This document shows positions 24,241-35,900 of a DNA stretch of 64,000 nt, piece after piece. The first letter of the stretch is position 1; each line of letters opens with the position of its first letter. Origin of the DNA: Osedax frankpressi (Eukaryota; Annelida; Polychaeta; Sabellida; Siboglinidae); NCBI GenBank assembly GCA_964035775.1, contig OZ038313.1:1550001-1614000 (forward strand), given 5' to 3'. The notes under the pieces are model-generated. The model was not told the origin of the DNA. It saw nothing but the letters and a program-made list of their open reading frames with translations, and did not search any database. The position numbers and the translations under genes are program-made.

Positions 24241-26202
24241 GGGTGGATCACTTTGATACTTTTTTCAAATTATTTATTGGCTCATCTATTATATATAGTA
24301 AATATATGAGTTATAAATGAATATATATAAATTTTAATTTTTTAAAATTATGGCTGAGCGCCACCCCATTCAAATTTAACATGGAAGAGATACAATATTT
24401 AACATGCAAAACATAGGAGCAATATTAAAATTGAATGGTAATAATGATTTTTTAATAATGAAAAATGACTAAAAGCTTTATATGATATATTATTAAATAA
24501 AAACATATTTAAATAATTTTTTAAAAATTGTTATCAAGAAATTCCAGGAAAATAAATTTTTATAATTTTTTTTTCTTAAAATATTGTTAAATTTATAAGC
24601 AATTCAACATTAGTTATATTTGTTCTCTATGAAATGGGTAATGATAAAAAAATATTAAAAATTTAAATTTAATTTGGATTTATAAGTGTTTTTCAGGAAA
24701 AAAATTGAAATTTCAAATAATCCAAATATTTTATTTAGAATTAATTTTTTTTTAAATATATACTTACTATGTGATAAAATAAACTATATGTAATGCTATA
24801 TTCATCGTTGAAATAAAAAAAAGCAAAACTTATTAAATTATATGCAGAAATGTACGACAATGTAAATTTTTACGAAATATGATTTATTTTTCAATGGTTA
24901 TAACTATGTAATATTAGCTATCATTGAATATAGTTAATAGTAAATATAAGTTAATTTGAATATCTTATAGTAGTATTATTGATAATTTATTAATATTAGA
25001 ATATTAAAAATTTCCAAGAAATTCTAGAATTTAAATAATTATAAACATTAATAATTAATATTAAACCTAGAAATAATAGTAAATCAGTAGTTATTATTAA
25101 TGAGTAATTATTAAGTAAGATGTATACATAAACATATATTACACTTTTTACAATAAAAATTGTACAATTTTAAATTGTATTTGTAGCTATGAAATAACTT
25201 AACTATAAGGCAATCTAATTGACAATTACATACAATTTAATTGAGATAGAAAATATATAAAAAGAATATTACTGCATAGTTAAAATTTAAGAGGATTTTG
25301 AATCTTTAAATAATTTTATCATAATTACATTGTAAAATCTTGTTTAGAATTAAAATGTGGCATACATTTTCTGAAATGTATTGTCATTCGTATTCTCTGG
25401 TCACGTTCTTTGGGGTCTGCTAATTTGGTAGCTGTTTCAGAAACCAGTCTTATCGTTCTTTCGACATGCTGGGAATGACACGGTATATCTGGAAAATCAA
25501 ATATATCAATATTTTCAACTGTGTATGTTCACAAATGTTATTCACATCGAGGTACCTGTCGTTCTCGAGAACAAAGGCAATCATGTTTGCATTTACATGT
25601 ACATATTTCAAATAATATTTTATACGTTTTAATATGTTCATTTACAGATTTGGAAAAATACAATTTGTGCTCTGACTTCTTTAATTTTGAAATTATCATA
25701 ATGTATTTATCTAGTTTGTTAGATATTGATTTCAATGATATCACTGGGATCGATGCTGAAATCCAGATTTCTATTATTTTTTCAGTCGTCTGCATTTTTT
25801 TGTCTCTTTGTTGTACTCCATTGTCAGATATATATGTATAATGTTGTAAAATGTCTAAATATGTTGGAAGCTGACGATTACTCATCATTCTTGGTGTAAA
25901 TAAAGTATAAAATGGAGATTTATTGCGTAAATTCATTGTGAAAAAAAAAATATTTTAAATATATAGCATAAACAAAGAATAATAAAATGGCGGAAATAAT
26001 AGGGTAAACAAGTATTTATTTATTTTGAATGGGAACTTTTTCTTAAAAATACTTATAATTTTGAAAAAGTCGATAAATTCAGACTTCTGGCGTAAACTTA
26101 ATATTGCAAATAATTTTTTTTTAATTATATGATTAATTTTTATATGCCTTAAAGTTTATATGCTGAGTGAGCCAGTTAATTCTGAAAAAAGTGATCCACC
26201 TG
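24241..26202 (-). mobile_element. DNA transposon A, about 2 kb, internally deleted
   Basis: The left end GGTGGATCACTTT matches the reverse complement of the right end (AAAGTGATCCACC), and similarity continues inward through a TTTTTTCA word and TGGCTCA. The same ACTGCACACTA lies directly outside both ends (24,230-24,240 and 26,203-26,213). This is a target duplication of up to 11 bases, possibly 8-10 plus chance matches. It encloses a minus-strand gene remnant. Superfamily is not assigned; 8-11-base duplications occur in hAT and MULE elements among others. Confidence 0.8.
25325..25936 (-). pseudogene. Remnant of a widespread transposon-associated protein, N- and C-terminal parts
   Basis: Exon 1 starts at ATG 25,936 and reads KSPFYTLFTPRMMSNRQLP, then EIWISASIPVISLKSI, then KILFEICTCKCKHDCLC. 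The last is a CKC...C.C cluster I recall from uncharacterised animal proteins found in mobile DNA. After a short interval (possible intron, about 25,545-25,498) another frame reads IPCHSQHVERTIRLVSETA and ends MPHFNSKQDF before a stop at 25,325. That matches the C-terminal end of the same family (P-C-H-x-Q-x-V-E-R). The middle of a full-length protein is absent. The N-terminal part is clearly homologous to the product at 44,530-44,205. The family name is not known to me. Confidence 0.6.
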
Positions 26203-26213
26203 ACTGCACACTA

Positions 26214-27104
26214 ATGAATTATCTATTTAATGTTCAAATAAAATACTAATTTAGTATATTCATGTAAACTATTTTTTATAATACATAACTTACTCTGTAT
26301 TACAGTAACAGTTCTAGTACTTCATTAATATAAACTACAATTATAATACTTTATAACTTCTTCTATATTACAGTCTAACAGCTCTAATACCTCATTAAAA
26401 TTGTCTTTATGTAATAGTGTATAAGATACAATATTAAATAAATTATTAGTGTTTTTTTGAATAGTTATTCATTCAAACATTTATTAATACAATATATTGT
26501 TAATAATTAAAGTAATATATAATAATTTATTTATATATATTTAAAATTCTAAGTTTCTATTCACAGCGGAAGTAACAACCTACAAGGATATCAGTTTTTC
26601 ACAAATTCTTTTATAATCTCCTTTACAATGTTAACTACATCAACCATTCTTTATTTGCTCATAAAGATCAACTTTTGTGTTTTCAGTAAAGTAGGAGGTA
26701 CATTCATTGTGAGTCCGTTAAATGTATCGTTTTAGTTCAATTAATTAATGAGTTCAATCTTTACTATACAGATAAGTAAATTATATAAATATGGCAATAT
26801 TTATAAAACACAATATGATGTATGTAATAATAAACAGTTAATTGTAAAAAATGTAATTTATAAAATCTACATTTTGTTTTTAAATAATTAAAATAACAAA
26901 TTATCTATTAATATATTTATTAAATTAGAAATAAAGATTTGTAATATATATAATACCAAAAAAGAGAATATGTAAATATTATCAATAAATATTTGTATCT
27001 TATTAGTGATAATATTAGGAATCTTGGAAAGGGATTCTATGATATCGCGGTGAATACCATTTTTATTAAGTACTTGTTAACTGAATGATATTCCAGGAAT
27101 TTTT
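26214..27104. other. AT-rich DNA, no gene seen
   Basis: A more complex patch at 26,560-26,720 (around CACAGCGGAAGTAACAACC) looks exon-like at its edges, but no frame is informative. The rest is low-complexity AT-rich sequence. Confidence 0.35.
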
Positions 27105-27400
27105 CTTTTAATATTCCGCAACAATTTGTAAAAAATATTCCGGAAATTTCTGCACAAAAACGTAAACACTTTTTTCCGGAAAATGTATTCTAAATTGTAA
27201 TCAATTATTCCGGAATATTTGGTTACAATATGGAAATAAATTTAGGAATAATTAGTTACAATTTGGAACATTATTTCCGAAATTTTAAATTCCAAATTGT
27301 AATAAATTATTCCGAAATAATCGATTACAATTTGGAATTTTATTTTTTTATACAAATTATATAAATTGTTCCGGATAAATTGGTTACAATTTTAAATACA
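27105..27400. repeat. Cluster of palindromic repeats
   Basis: Six or so degenerate units built from TTCCGGAA-like cores flanked by inverted TTGTAAT...ATTACAA words. The best hairpin has arms ATTCCAAATTGTAAT and ATTACAATTTGGAAT separated by about 20 bases (27,287-27,336). The unit is close to self-complementary, so neighbouring units can pair in several registers. Confidence 0.7.
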
Positions 27401-28704
27401 TTGAGAATATTATGTCATTAATAATATATTTTCATGATTGTATTTATCAGTAAAATAAGATTGTTATGCGTATTTTTGTTTAAAATGTAGTTTAAAATAG
27501 TAACATATATAAATACACATACGATGATGGATGAATTGCAAGTAGTCTTGCGATTTGACTGAACATATAATTTCTAGTACAACCAAATTAATACACATAT
27601 TTGTTAATTGCTCTACAGACATATTTAAATATTGTTTGACTTATTTTTAATACACATTTGTAATAATAACTTTGTAAGAATTCAATTTATTTATTCCAGA
27701 CATATAAACCTGGACTAGTATGCCTATAAACATGTATAATTGGTTAACGTGATTAATAATTATTCTAACTAACTGGATTCATATTTAATAATTTTATTAA
27801 ATAATATTTAAAATTATAGTATATATTTATAAAATTATAATATAATTGAAAATATAATATATTGTTCTCGCTCGTTACATTTATCTTTATAGAAATCAAG
27901 AACGTAAGATGTCCTTACGCAGCGGGAATATATAGTACGCTTGGTTCAGATTAAAGGATACTCATAGCAACTGGAGACAGTTGAAATATCAAAATAAATA
28001 TCAGTGATATTTAATAATTACATTTATTATATTATTTTAATGTTTAGAACAATAAGATTATAGATACATATGATACTATATAAGCATTCAATATATACTT
28101 CTATTAACGAAATTTGGTCAATATTACGATAAAATATTTAATAAATATGGCATATATTATTACTGTTATCAAACGCCATTCTATTTATTTTAAGATATTT
28201 ACAGCAACTCTATAAATTATAAAATTATTCGGGATAAAATGAATACTATAGCTAATAGTTATTAGCTATATAGATATAGCTATTAGCTATATCAAAATGA
28301 TTTTAGAAATTATCATATATCTATTTTATCTATAATAATATATTACGAGTTCATAAAATCACAGCGATCAGATCAATATCTCCTACTACTACGATATCGA
28401 AGATTTCGTGGCAAACATTTTTGACGACCTGTCATAGTCCTTCCCGTATATTCGGGCAAATTTTGAGATTTTTAAAAAATGTATTTCTATGTTTAATAAT
28501 AATTCATCTCTCACTAAAAGAAATCATTATACACCTCATAATATACAAATCGACATCGAATATTACCGTATACTTTTGATTCTATAATATAGAATGAAAT
28601 AAAGAATATGGTGTGGACATAATAATATATTTTTAAAATAGTGAGGCATTATATAACATGTTTAAGATATCCTCGACATTTTTGTATTTAGAAATTAAAC
28701 ATAT
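27401..28704. other. AT-rich DNA with a small palindrome
   Basis: No gene is recognised. At about 28,246-28,294 ATAGCTAATAGTTATTAGCT and a following inverted GCTATTAGC form a short palindromic cluster. Confidence 0.4.
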
Positions 28705-29033
28705 AAGAATGTCATTAAGTTATTGCATTACATAACAATGCTAAAGGAATTTTATATGAAGTGTAAGAAAGAACAATTGAAGGTAAGTTTATTATTTATT
28801 GACATACTTGATAATAATAATAAATTAGGAATAAACAATGATATATATTATCACAAGATACATTAGTATCTTCATATATGTACAATAAACTTTTGTATAC
28901 ATAAATAATAGCATTATCATAGTTAATACTTTTGTACATGGCATTATCTATAACTGAACGATGGTCAGTTTAGATGTCTAACATTCATAGACAATTATAT
29001 TAACTCTATATACATAAATAGAGTTAACATTTG
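28705..29033 (-). pseudogene. Truncated Kelch-gene 3' end, copy P1
   Basis: The sequence aligns with 39,100-39,475, the 3' flank, stop region and last codons of the intact Kelch-like gene. Shared words include CATTACATAACAATGCTAAA and GTTTATTATTTATTGACA. It has internal losses and no open frame. It breaks off on the right in AGAGTTAACATTT, directly against a single satellite monomer. Confidence 0.8.
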
Positions 29034-29112
29034 GTATAGATACTGCAGTACGAAGTTAGATTATGCACTATATATATAGTAAATAGTCTAATATAATAGA
29101 TTAGATACTATA
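29034..29112 (+). repeat. Isolated satellite monomer
   Basis: One unit, starting GGTATAGATACTGCAGTA and carrying GAAGTTAGATTATGCACTA, stands alone between two Kelch 3' fragments, then runs into ATAATAGATTAGATACTA. The same exit sequence follows the last monomer of the big array at 38,722. Confidence 0.85.
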
Positions 29113-29425
29113 TAAAATATAGTTCTTATAAATAGTAAAACTTGCATTCAAACATCTAATGTATAATTGACATATTTTATTAGTTATATACTTCCATATT
29201 TAATATTCTAAATTCTAAAATAAAAAATAAATTTCAAGTTTTTAAAATTTTTTTTTTGATCAAACATTAATTAATCGCAATAAGAATTTCTAAAAATAAT
29301 TAACTCTTGTATAATATTATTTTAATTGGGAATTTATACAATAATATTTCTAATTAATTACATAAGGAATCTAATTTTAGCATAAATAAATTTTGTATGT
29401 AATTGATTAAATATAAATTATGCGG
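29113..29425. repeat. Copy of the flank between satellite and Kelch gene
   Basis: Aligns with about 38,725-39,095. Shared features are TAGTAAAACTT, CAAACATCTAAT, TAATTGGGAATTTATACAAT and CATAAGGAATCTAATTTTAG. It belongs to the same duplicated unit as the lone monomer and fragment P2. Confidence 0.75.
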
Positions 29426-29705
29426 ATGAGAATTTCATTACATAACAATTCTAAAGGAATTTTATATAAAGTGTAAGAAGAACAATAGAAGTAAAGTTTA
29501 TTATTTATTGACACACTTTTATAACAATAACTCACTCATGCATTAGAACTAAACGATGACAAGATACATTTTCAAATAATAAATATTTAATGTTATTGTC
29601 TAATGAAATGTAAAAAACATTACCACAGTCTAGTGTGTACATTGTACACTGTACAATAAACGTTGTATACATCAATAACAGAATTATCATGGTTAATAGA
29701 AACTG
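29426..29705 (-). pseudogene. Truncated Kelch-gene 3' end, copy P2
   Basis: Aligns with 39,110-39,375 of the Kelch-like gene (shared CATGCATTAG.ACTAAACGA, TTAATGTTATTGTCTAATGA, CATCAATAACAGAATTAT). It is closer to the intact gene than P1 but carries frame changes and stops after about 250 bases of similarity. The remaining sequence to 29,909 is unassigned. Confidence 0.8.
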
Positions 29706-29909
29706 ATTTATTACTTATATTAGATTATCAGTAGATTATAAGTTAACATTACTTCCTACTGGGTTTATTGTATAGAATTACTTCCCACTACTTTATTGTT
29801 TGGAATCCCCCTAATGGGTTATTGGTTTTAAGATCTATCTTAAATAATTATTTATTGGAATATCTTCTCACCGGGGTAAAGAATATATTATTTTGCCAGC
29901 ATTTATTTG

Positions 29910-32900
29910 TTAGATTATACACTATAGATATAGAGGAGCTAGTCTAATGTAATGGTATAGATACTGCAGTATGAAGTTAGATTATATACTATAGATATAG
30001 AGGAGCTAGTCTAATGTAATGGTATAGATACTGTAGTATGAAGTTAGATTATACACTATAGATATAGAGGAGCTAGTCTAATGTAATGGTATAGATACTG
30101 CAGTAAGAAGTTAGATTATATACTATAGATATAGAGGACAAGTCTAATGTAATGGTATAGATACTGTAGTATGAAGTTAGATTATACACTATAGATATAG
30201 AGGAGCTAGTCTAATGTAATGGTATAGATACTGTAGTATGAAGTTAGATTATACACTATAGATATAGAGGAGCTAGTCTAATGTAATGGTATAGATACTG
30301 TAGTATGAAGTTAGATTATACACTATAGATATAGAGGAGCTAGTCTAATGTAATGGTATAGATACTGCAGTAAGAAGTTAGATTATATACTATAGATATA
30401 GAGGACAAGTCTAATGTAATGGTATAGATACTGTAGTATGAAGTTAGATTATACACTATAGATATAGAGGAGCTAGTCTAATGTAATGGTATATATACTG
30501 TAGTATGAAGTTAGATTATACACTATAGATATAGAGGAGCTAGTCTAATGGTATAGATACTGTAGTATGAAGTTAGATTATACACTATATATATAGAGGA
30601 GCTAGTCTAATGGTATAGATACTGCAGTATGAAGTTAGATTAAACACTATAGATATAGAGGAGCTAGTCTAATGTAATGGTATAGATATTGCAGTATGAA
30701 GTTAGATTATACACTATAGATATAGAGGAGCTAGTCTAATGTAATGGTATAGATACTGTAGTATGAAGTTAGATTATACACTATAGATATAGAGGAGCTA
30801 GTCTAATGTAATGGTATAGATACTGTAGTATGAAGTTAGATTATACACTATAGATATAGAGGAGCTAGTCTAATGTAATGGTATAGATACTGTAGTATGA
30901 AGTTAGATTAAACACTATAGATATAGAGGAGCTAGTCTAATGTAATGGTATAGATATTGCAGTATGAAGTTAGATTATACACTATAGATATAGAGGAGCT
31001 AGTCTAATGTAATGGTATAGATACTGTAGTATGAAGTTAGATTATACACTATAGATATAGAGGAGCTAGTCTAATGTAATGGTATAGATACTGTAGTATG
31101 AAGTTAGATTATACACTATAGATATAGAGGAGCTAGTCTAATGTAATGGTATAGATACTGTAGTATGAAGTTAGATTATACACTATAGATATAGAGGAGC
31201 TAGTCTAATGTAATGGTATATATACTGTAGTATGAAGTTAGATTATACACTATAGATATAGAGGAGCTAGTCTAATGTAATGGTATAGATACTGTAGTAT
31301 GAAGTTAGATTATACACTATAGATATAGAGGAGCTAGTCTAATGTAATGGTATAGATACTGCAGTATGAAGTTAGATTATACACTATATATATAGAGGAG
31401 CTAGTCTAATGTAATGGTATAGATACTGTAGTATGAAGTTAGATTATACACTATAGATATAGTGGAGCTAGTCTAATTGTATAGATACTGTAGTATGAAG
31501 TTAGATTATACACTATAGATATAGAGTAGCTAGTCTAATGTAATGGTATAGATACTGTAGTATGAAGTTAGATTATACACTATAGATATAGAGGAGCTAG
31601 TCTAATTGTATAGATACTGTAGTATGAAGTTAGATTATACACTATAGATATAGAGGAGCTAGTCTAATGTAATGGTATAGATACTGTAGTATGAAGTTAG
31701 ATTATATACTATAGATATAGAGGAGCTAGTCTAATTGTATAGATACTGTAGTATGAAGTTAGATTATATACTATAGATATAGAGGACAAGTCTAATGTAA
31801 TGGTATAGATACTGCAGTATGAAGTTAGATTATACACTATAGATATAGAGGAGCTAGTCTAATGTAATGGTATAGATACTGTAGTATGAAGTTAGATTAT
31901 ACACTATAGATATAGAGGAGCTAGTCTAATTGTATAGATACTGTAGTATGAAGTTAGATTATACACTATAGATATAGAGGAGCTAGTATAATGTAAAGGT
32001 ATAGATACTGTAGTATGAAGTTAGATTATACACTATAGATATAGAGGAGCTAGTCTAATGTAATGGTATAGATACTGTTGTATGAAGTTAGATTATACAC
32101 TATAGATATAGAGGAGCTAGTCTAATGTAATGGTATAGATACTGTAGTATGAAGTTAGATTATACACTATAGATATAGATGAGCTAGTCTAATGTAATGG
32201 TATAGATACTGTAGTATGAAGTTAGATTATACACTATAGATATAGAGGACAAGTCTAATGTAATGGTATAGATACTGTAGTATGAAGTTAGATTATAGAC
32301 TATAGATATAGAGGAGCTAGTCTAATGTAATGGTATAGATACTGTTGTATGAAGTTAGATTATACACTATAGATATAGAGGAGCTAGTCTAATGTAATGG
32401 TATAGATACTGTAGTATGAAGTTAGATTATACACTATAGATATAGATGAGCTAGTCTAATGTAATGGCATATATACTGCAGTATGAAGTTAGATTATACA
32501 CTATAGATATAGAGGAGCTAGTCTAATGTAATGGTATAGATACTGTAGTATGAAGTTAGATTATACACTATAGATATAGAGGAGCTAGTCTAATGTAAAG
32601 GTATAGATACTGTAGTATGAAGTTAGATTATACACTATAGATATAGAGGAGCTAGTCTAATGTAATGGTATAGATATTGCAGTATGAAGTTAGATTATAC
32701 ACTATAGATATAGAGGAGCTAGTCTAATGTAATGGTATATATACTGTAGTATGAAGTTAGATTATACACTATAGATATAGAGGAGCTAGTCTAATGGTAT
32801 AGATACTGCAGTATGAAGTTAGATTATACACTATAGATATAGAGGAACTAGTCTAATGTAATGGTATAGATACTGCAGTATGAAGTTAGATTATACACTA

Positions 32901-35900
32901 TAGATATAGAGGAGCTAGTCTAATGTAATGGTATAGATACTGTAGTATGAAGTTAGATTATACACTATAGATATAGAGGAGCTAGTCTAATGTAATGGTA
33001 TAGATACTGTAGTATGAAGTTAGATTATACACTATAGATATAGAGGAACTAGTCTAATGGTATAGATACTGTAGTATGAAGTTAGATTATACACTGTAGA
33101 TATAGAGGAGCTAGTCTAATGTAATGGTATAGATACTGTAGTATGAAGTTAGATTATACACTATAGATATAGAGGAGCTAGTCTAATGGTATAGATACTG
33201 TAGTATGAAGTTAGATTATACACTATAGATATAGAGGACAAGTCTAATTGTATAGATACTATAGTATGAAGTTAGATTATACACTATAGATATAGATGAG
33301 CTAGTCTAATGGTATAGATACTGTAGTATGAAGTTAGATTATACACTATAGATATAGAGGACAAGTCTAATTGTATAGATACTATAGTATGAAGTTAGAT
33401 TATACACTATAGATATAGAGGAGCTAGTCTAATGTAATGGTATAGATACTGTAGTATGAAGTTAGATTATACACTATAGATATAGAGGAGCTAGTCTAAT
33501 GTAATGGTATAGATACTGTAGTATGAAGTTAGATTATACACTATAGATATAGAGGACAAGTCTAATTGTATAGATACTATAGTATGAAGTTAGATTATAC
33601 ACTATAGATATAGAGGAGCTAGTCTAATGGTATAGATACTGTAGTATGAAGTTAGATTATACACTATAGATATAGAGGAGCTAGTCTAATGGTATAGATA
33701 CTATAGTATGAAGTTAGATTATACACTATAGATATAGAGGACAAGTCTAATTGTATAGATACTATAGTATGAAGTTAGATTATACACTATAGATATAGAT
33801 GAGCTAGTCTAATGGTATAGATACTGTAGCATGAAGTTAGATTATACACTATAGATATAGAGGACAAGTCTAATTGTATAGATACTATAGTATGAAGTTA
33901 GATTATACACTATAGATATAGAGGAGCTAGTCTAATGTAATGGTATAGATACTGTAGTATGAAGTTAGATTATACACTATAGATATAGAGGAGCTAGTCT
34001 AATGGTATAGATACTGTAGTATGAAGTTAGATTATACACTATAGATATAGAGGAGCTAGTCTAATGGTATAGATACTGTAGTATGAAGTTAGATTATACA
34101 CTATAGATATAGAGGACAAGTCTAATTGTATAGATACTATAGTATGAAGTTAGATTATACACTATAGATATAGATGAGCTAGTCTAATGGTATAGATACT
34201 GTAGTATGAAGTTAGATTATACACTATAGATATAGAGGACAAGTCTAATTGTATAGATACTATAGTATGAAGTTAGATTATACACTATAGATATAGAGGA
34301 GCTAGTCTAATGTAATGGTATAGATACTGTAGTATGAAGTTAGATTATACACTATAGATATAGAGGAGCTAGTCTAATGTAATGGTATAGATACTGTAGT
34401 ATGAAGTTAGATTATACACTATAGATATAGAGGACAAGTCTAATTGTATAGATACTATAGTATGAAGTTAGATTATACACTATAGATATAGAGGAGCTAG
34501 TCTAATGTAATGGTATAGATACTGTAGTATGAAGTTAGATTATACACTATAGATATAGAGGACAAGTCTAATTGTATAGATACTATAGTATGAAGTTAGA
34601 TTATACACTATAGATATAGAGGAGCTAGTCTAATGTAATGGTATAGATACTGTAGTATGAAGTTAGATTATACACTATAGATATAGAGGAACTAGTCTAA
34701 TATAATGGTATAGATACTGTAGTATGAAGTTAGATTATACACTATAGATATAGAGGAGCTAGTCTAATGGTATAGATACTGTAGTATGAAGTTAGATTAT
34801 ACACTATATATATAGAGGAACTAGTCTAATGTAATGGTATAGATACTGTAGTATGAAGTTAGATTATACACTATAGATATAGAGGAGCTAGTCTAATGTA
34901 ATGGTATAGATACTGCAATATGAAGTTAGATTATACACTATAGATATAGAGGAACTAGTCTAATGTAATGGTATAGATACTGTAGTATAAAGTTAGATTA
35001 TACACTATAGATATAGAGGAGCTAGTCTAATGGTATAGATACTGTAGTATAAAGTTAGATTATACACTATAGATATAGAGGAACTAGTCTAATGTAATGG
35101 TATAGATACTGTAGTATAAAGTTAGATTATACACTATAGATATAGAGGAACTAGTCTAATGTAATGGTATATATACTGTAGTATAAAGTTAGATTATACA
35201 CTATAGATATAGAGGAGCTAGTCTAATGTAATGGTATAGATACTGTAGTATGAAGTTAGATTATACACTATAGATATAGAGGAGCTAGTCTAATGTAATG
35301 GTATAGATACTGTAGTATAAAGTTAGATTATACACTATAGATATAGAGGAGCTAGTCTAATGTAATGGTATAGATACTGTAGTATGAAGTTAGATTATAC
35401 ACTATAGATATAGAGGAGCTAGTCTAATGTAATGGTATAGATACTGTAGTATGAAGTTAGTTTATACACTATAGATATAGAGGACAAGTCTAATGTAATG
35501 GTATAGATACTGTAGTATGAAGTTAGATTATACACTATAGATATAGAGGAGCTAGTCTAATGTAATGGTATAGATACTGCAGTATGAAGTTAGATTATAC
35601 ACTATAGATATAGAGGAGCTAGTCTAATGTAATGGTATAGATACTGCAGTATGAAGTTAGATTATACACTATAGATATAGAGTAGCTAGTCTATTGGTAT
35701 ATATACTGTAGTATGAAGTTAGATTATACACTATAGATATAGAGGAGCTAGTCTAATGTAATGGTATAGATACTGTAGTATGAAGTTAGATTATACACTA
35801 TAGATATAGAGGAGCTAGTCTAATGGTATATATACTGTAGTATGAAGTTAGATTATACACTATAGATATAGAGGAGCTAGTCTAATGGTATAGATACTGT

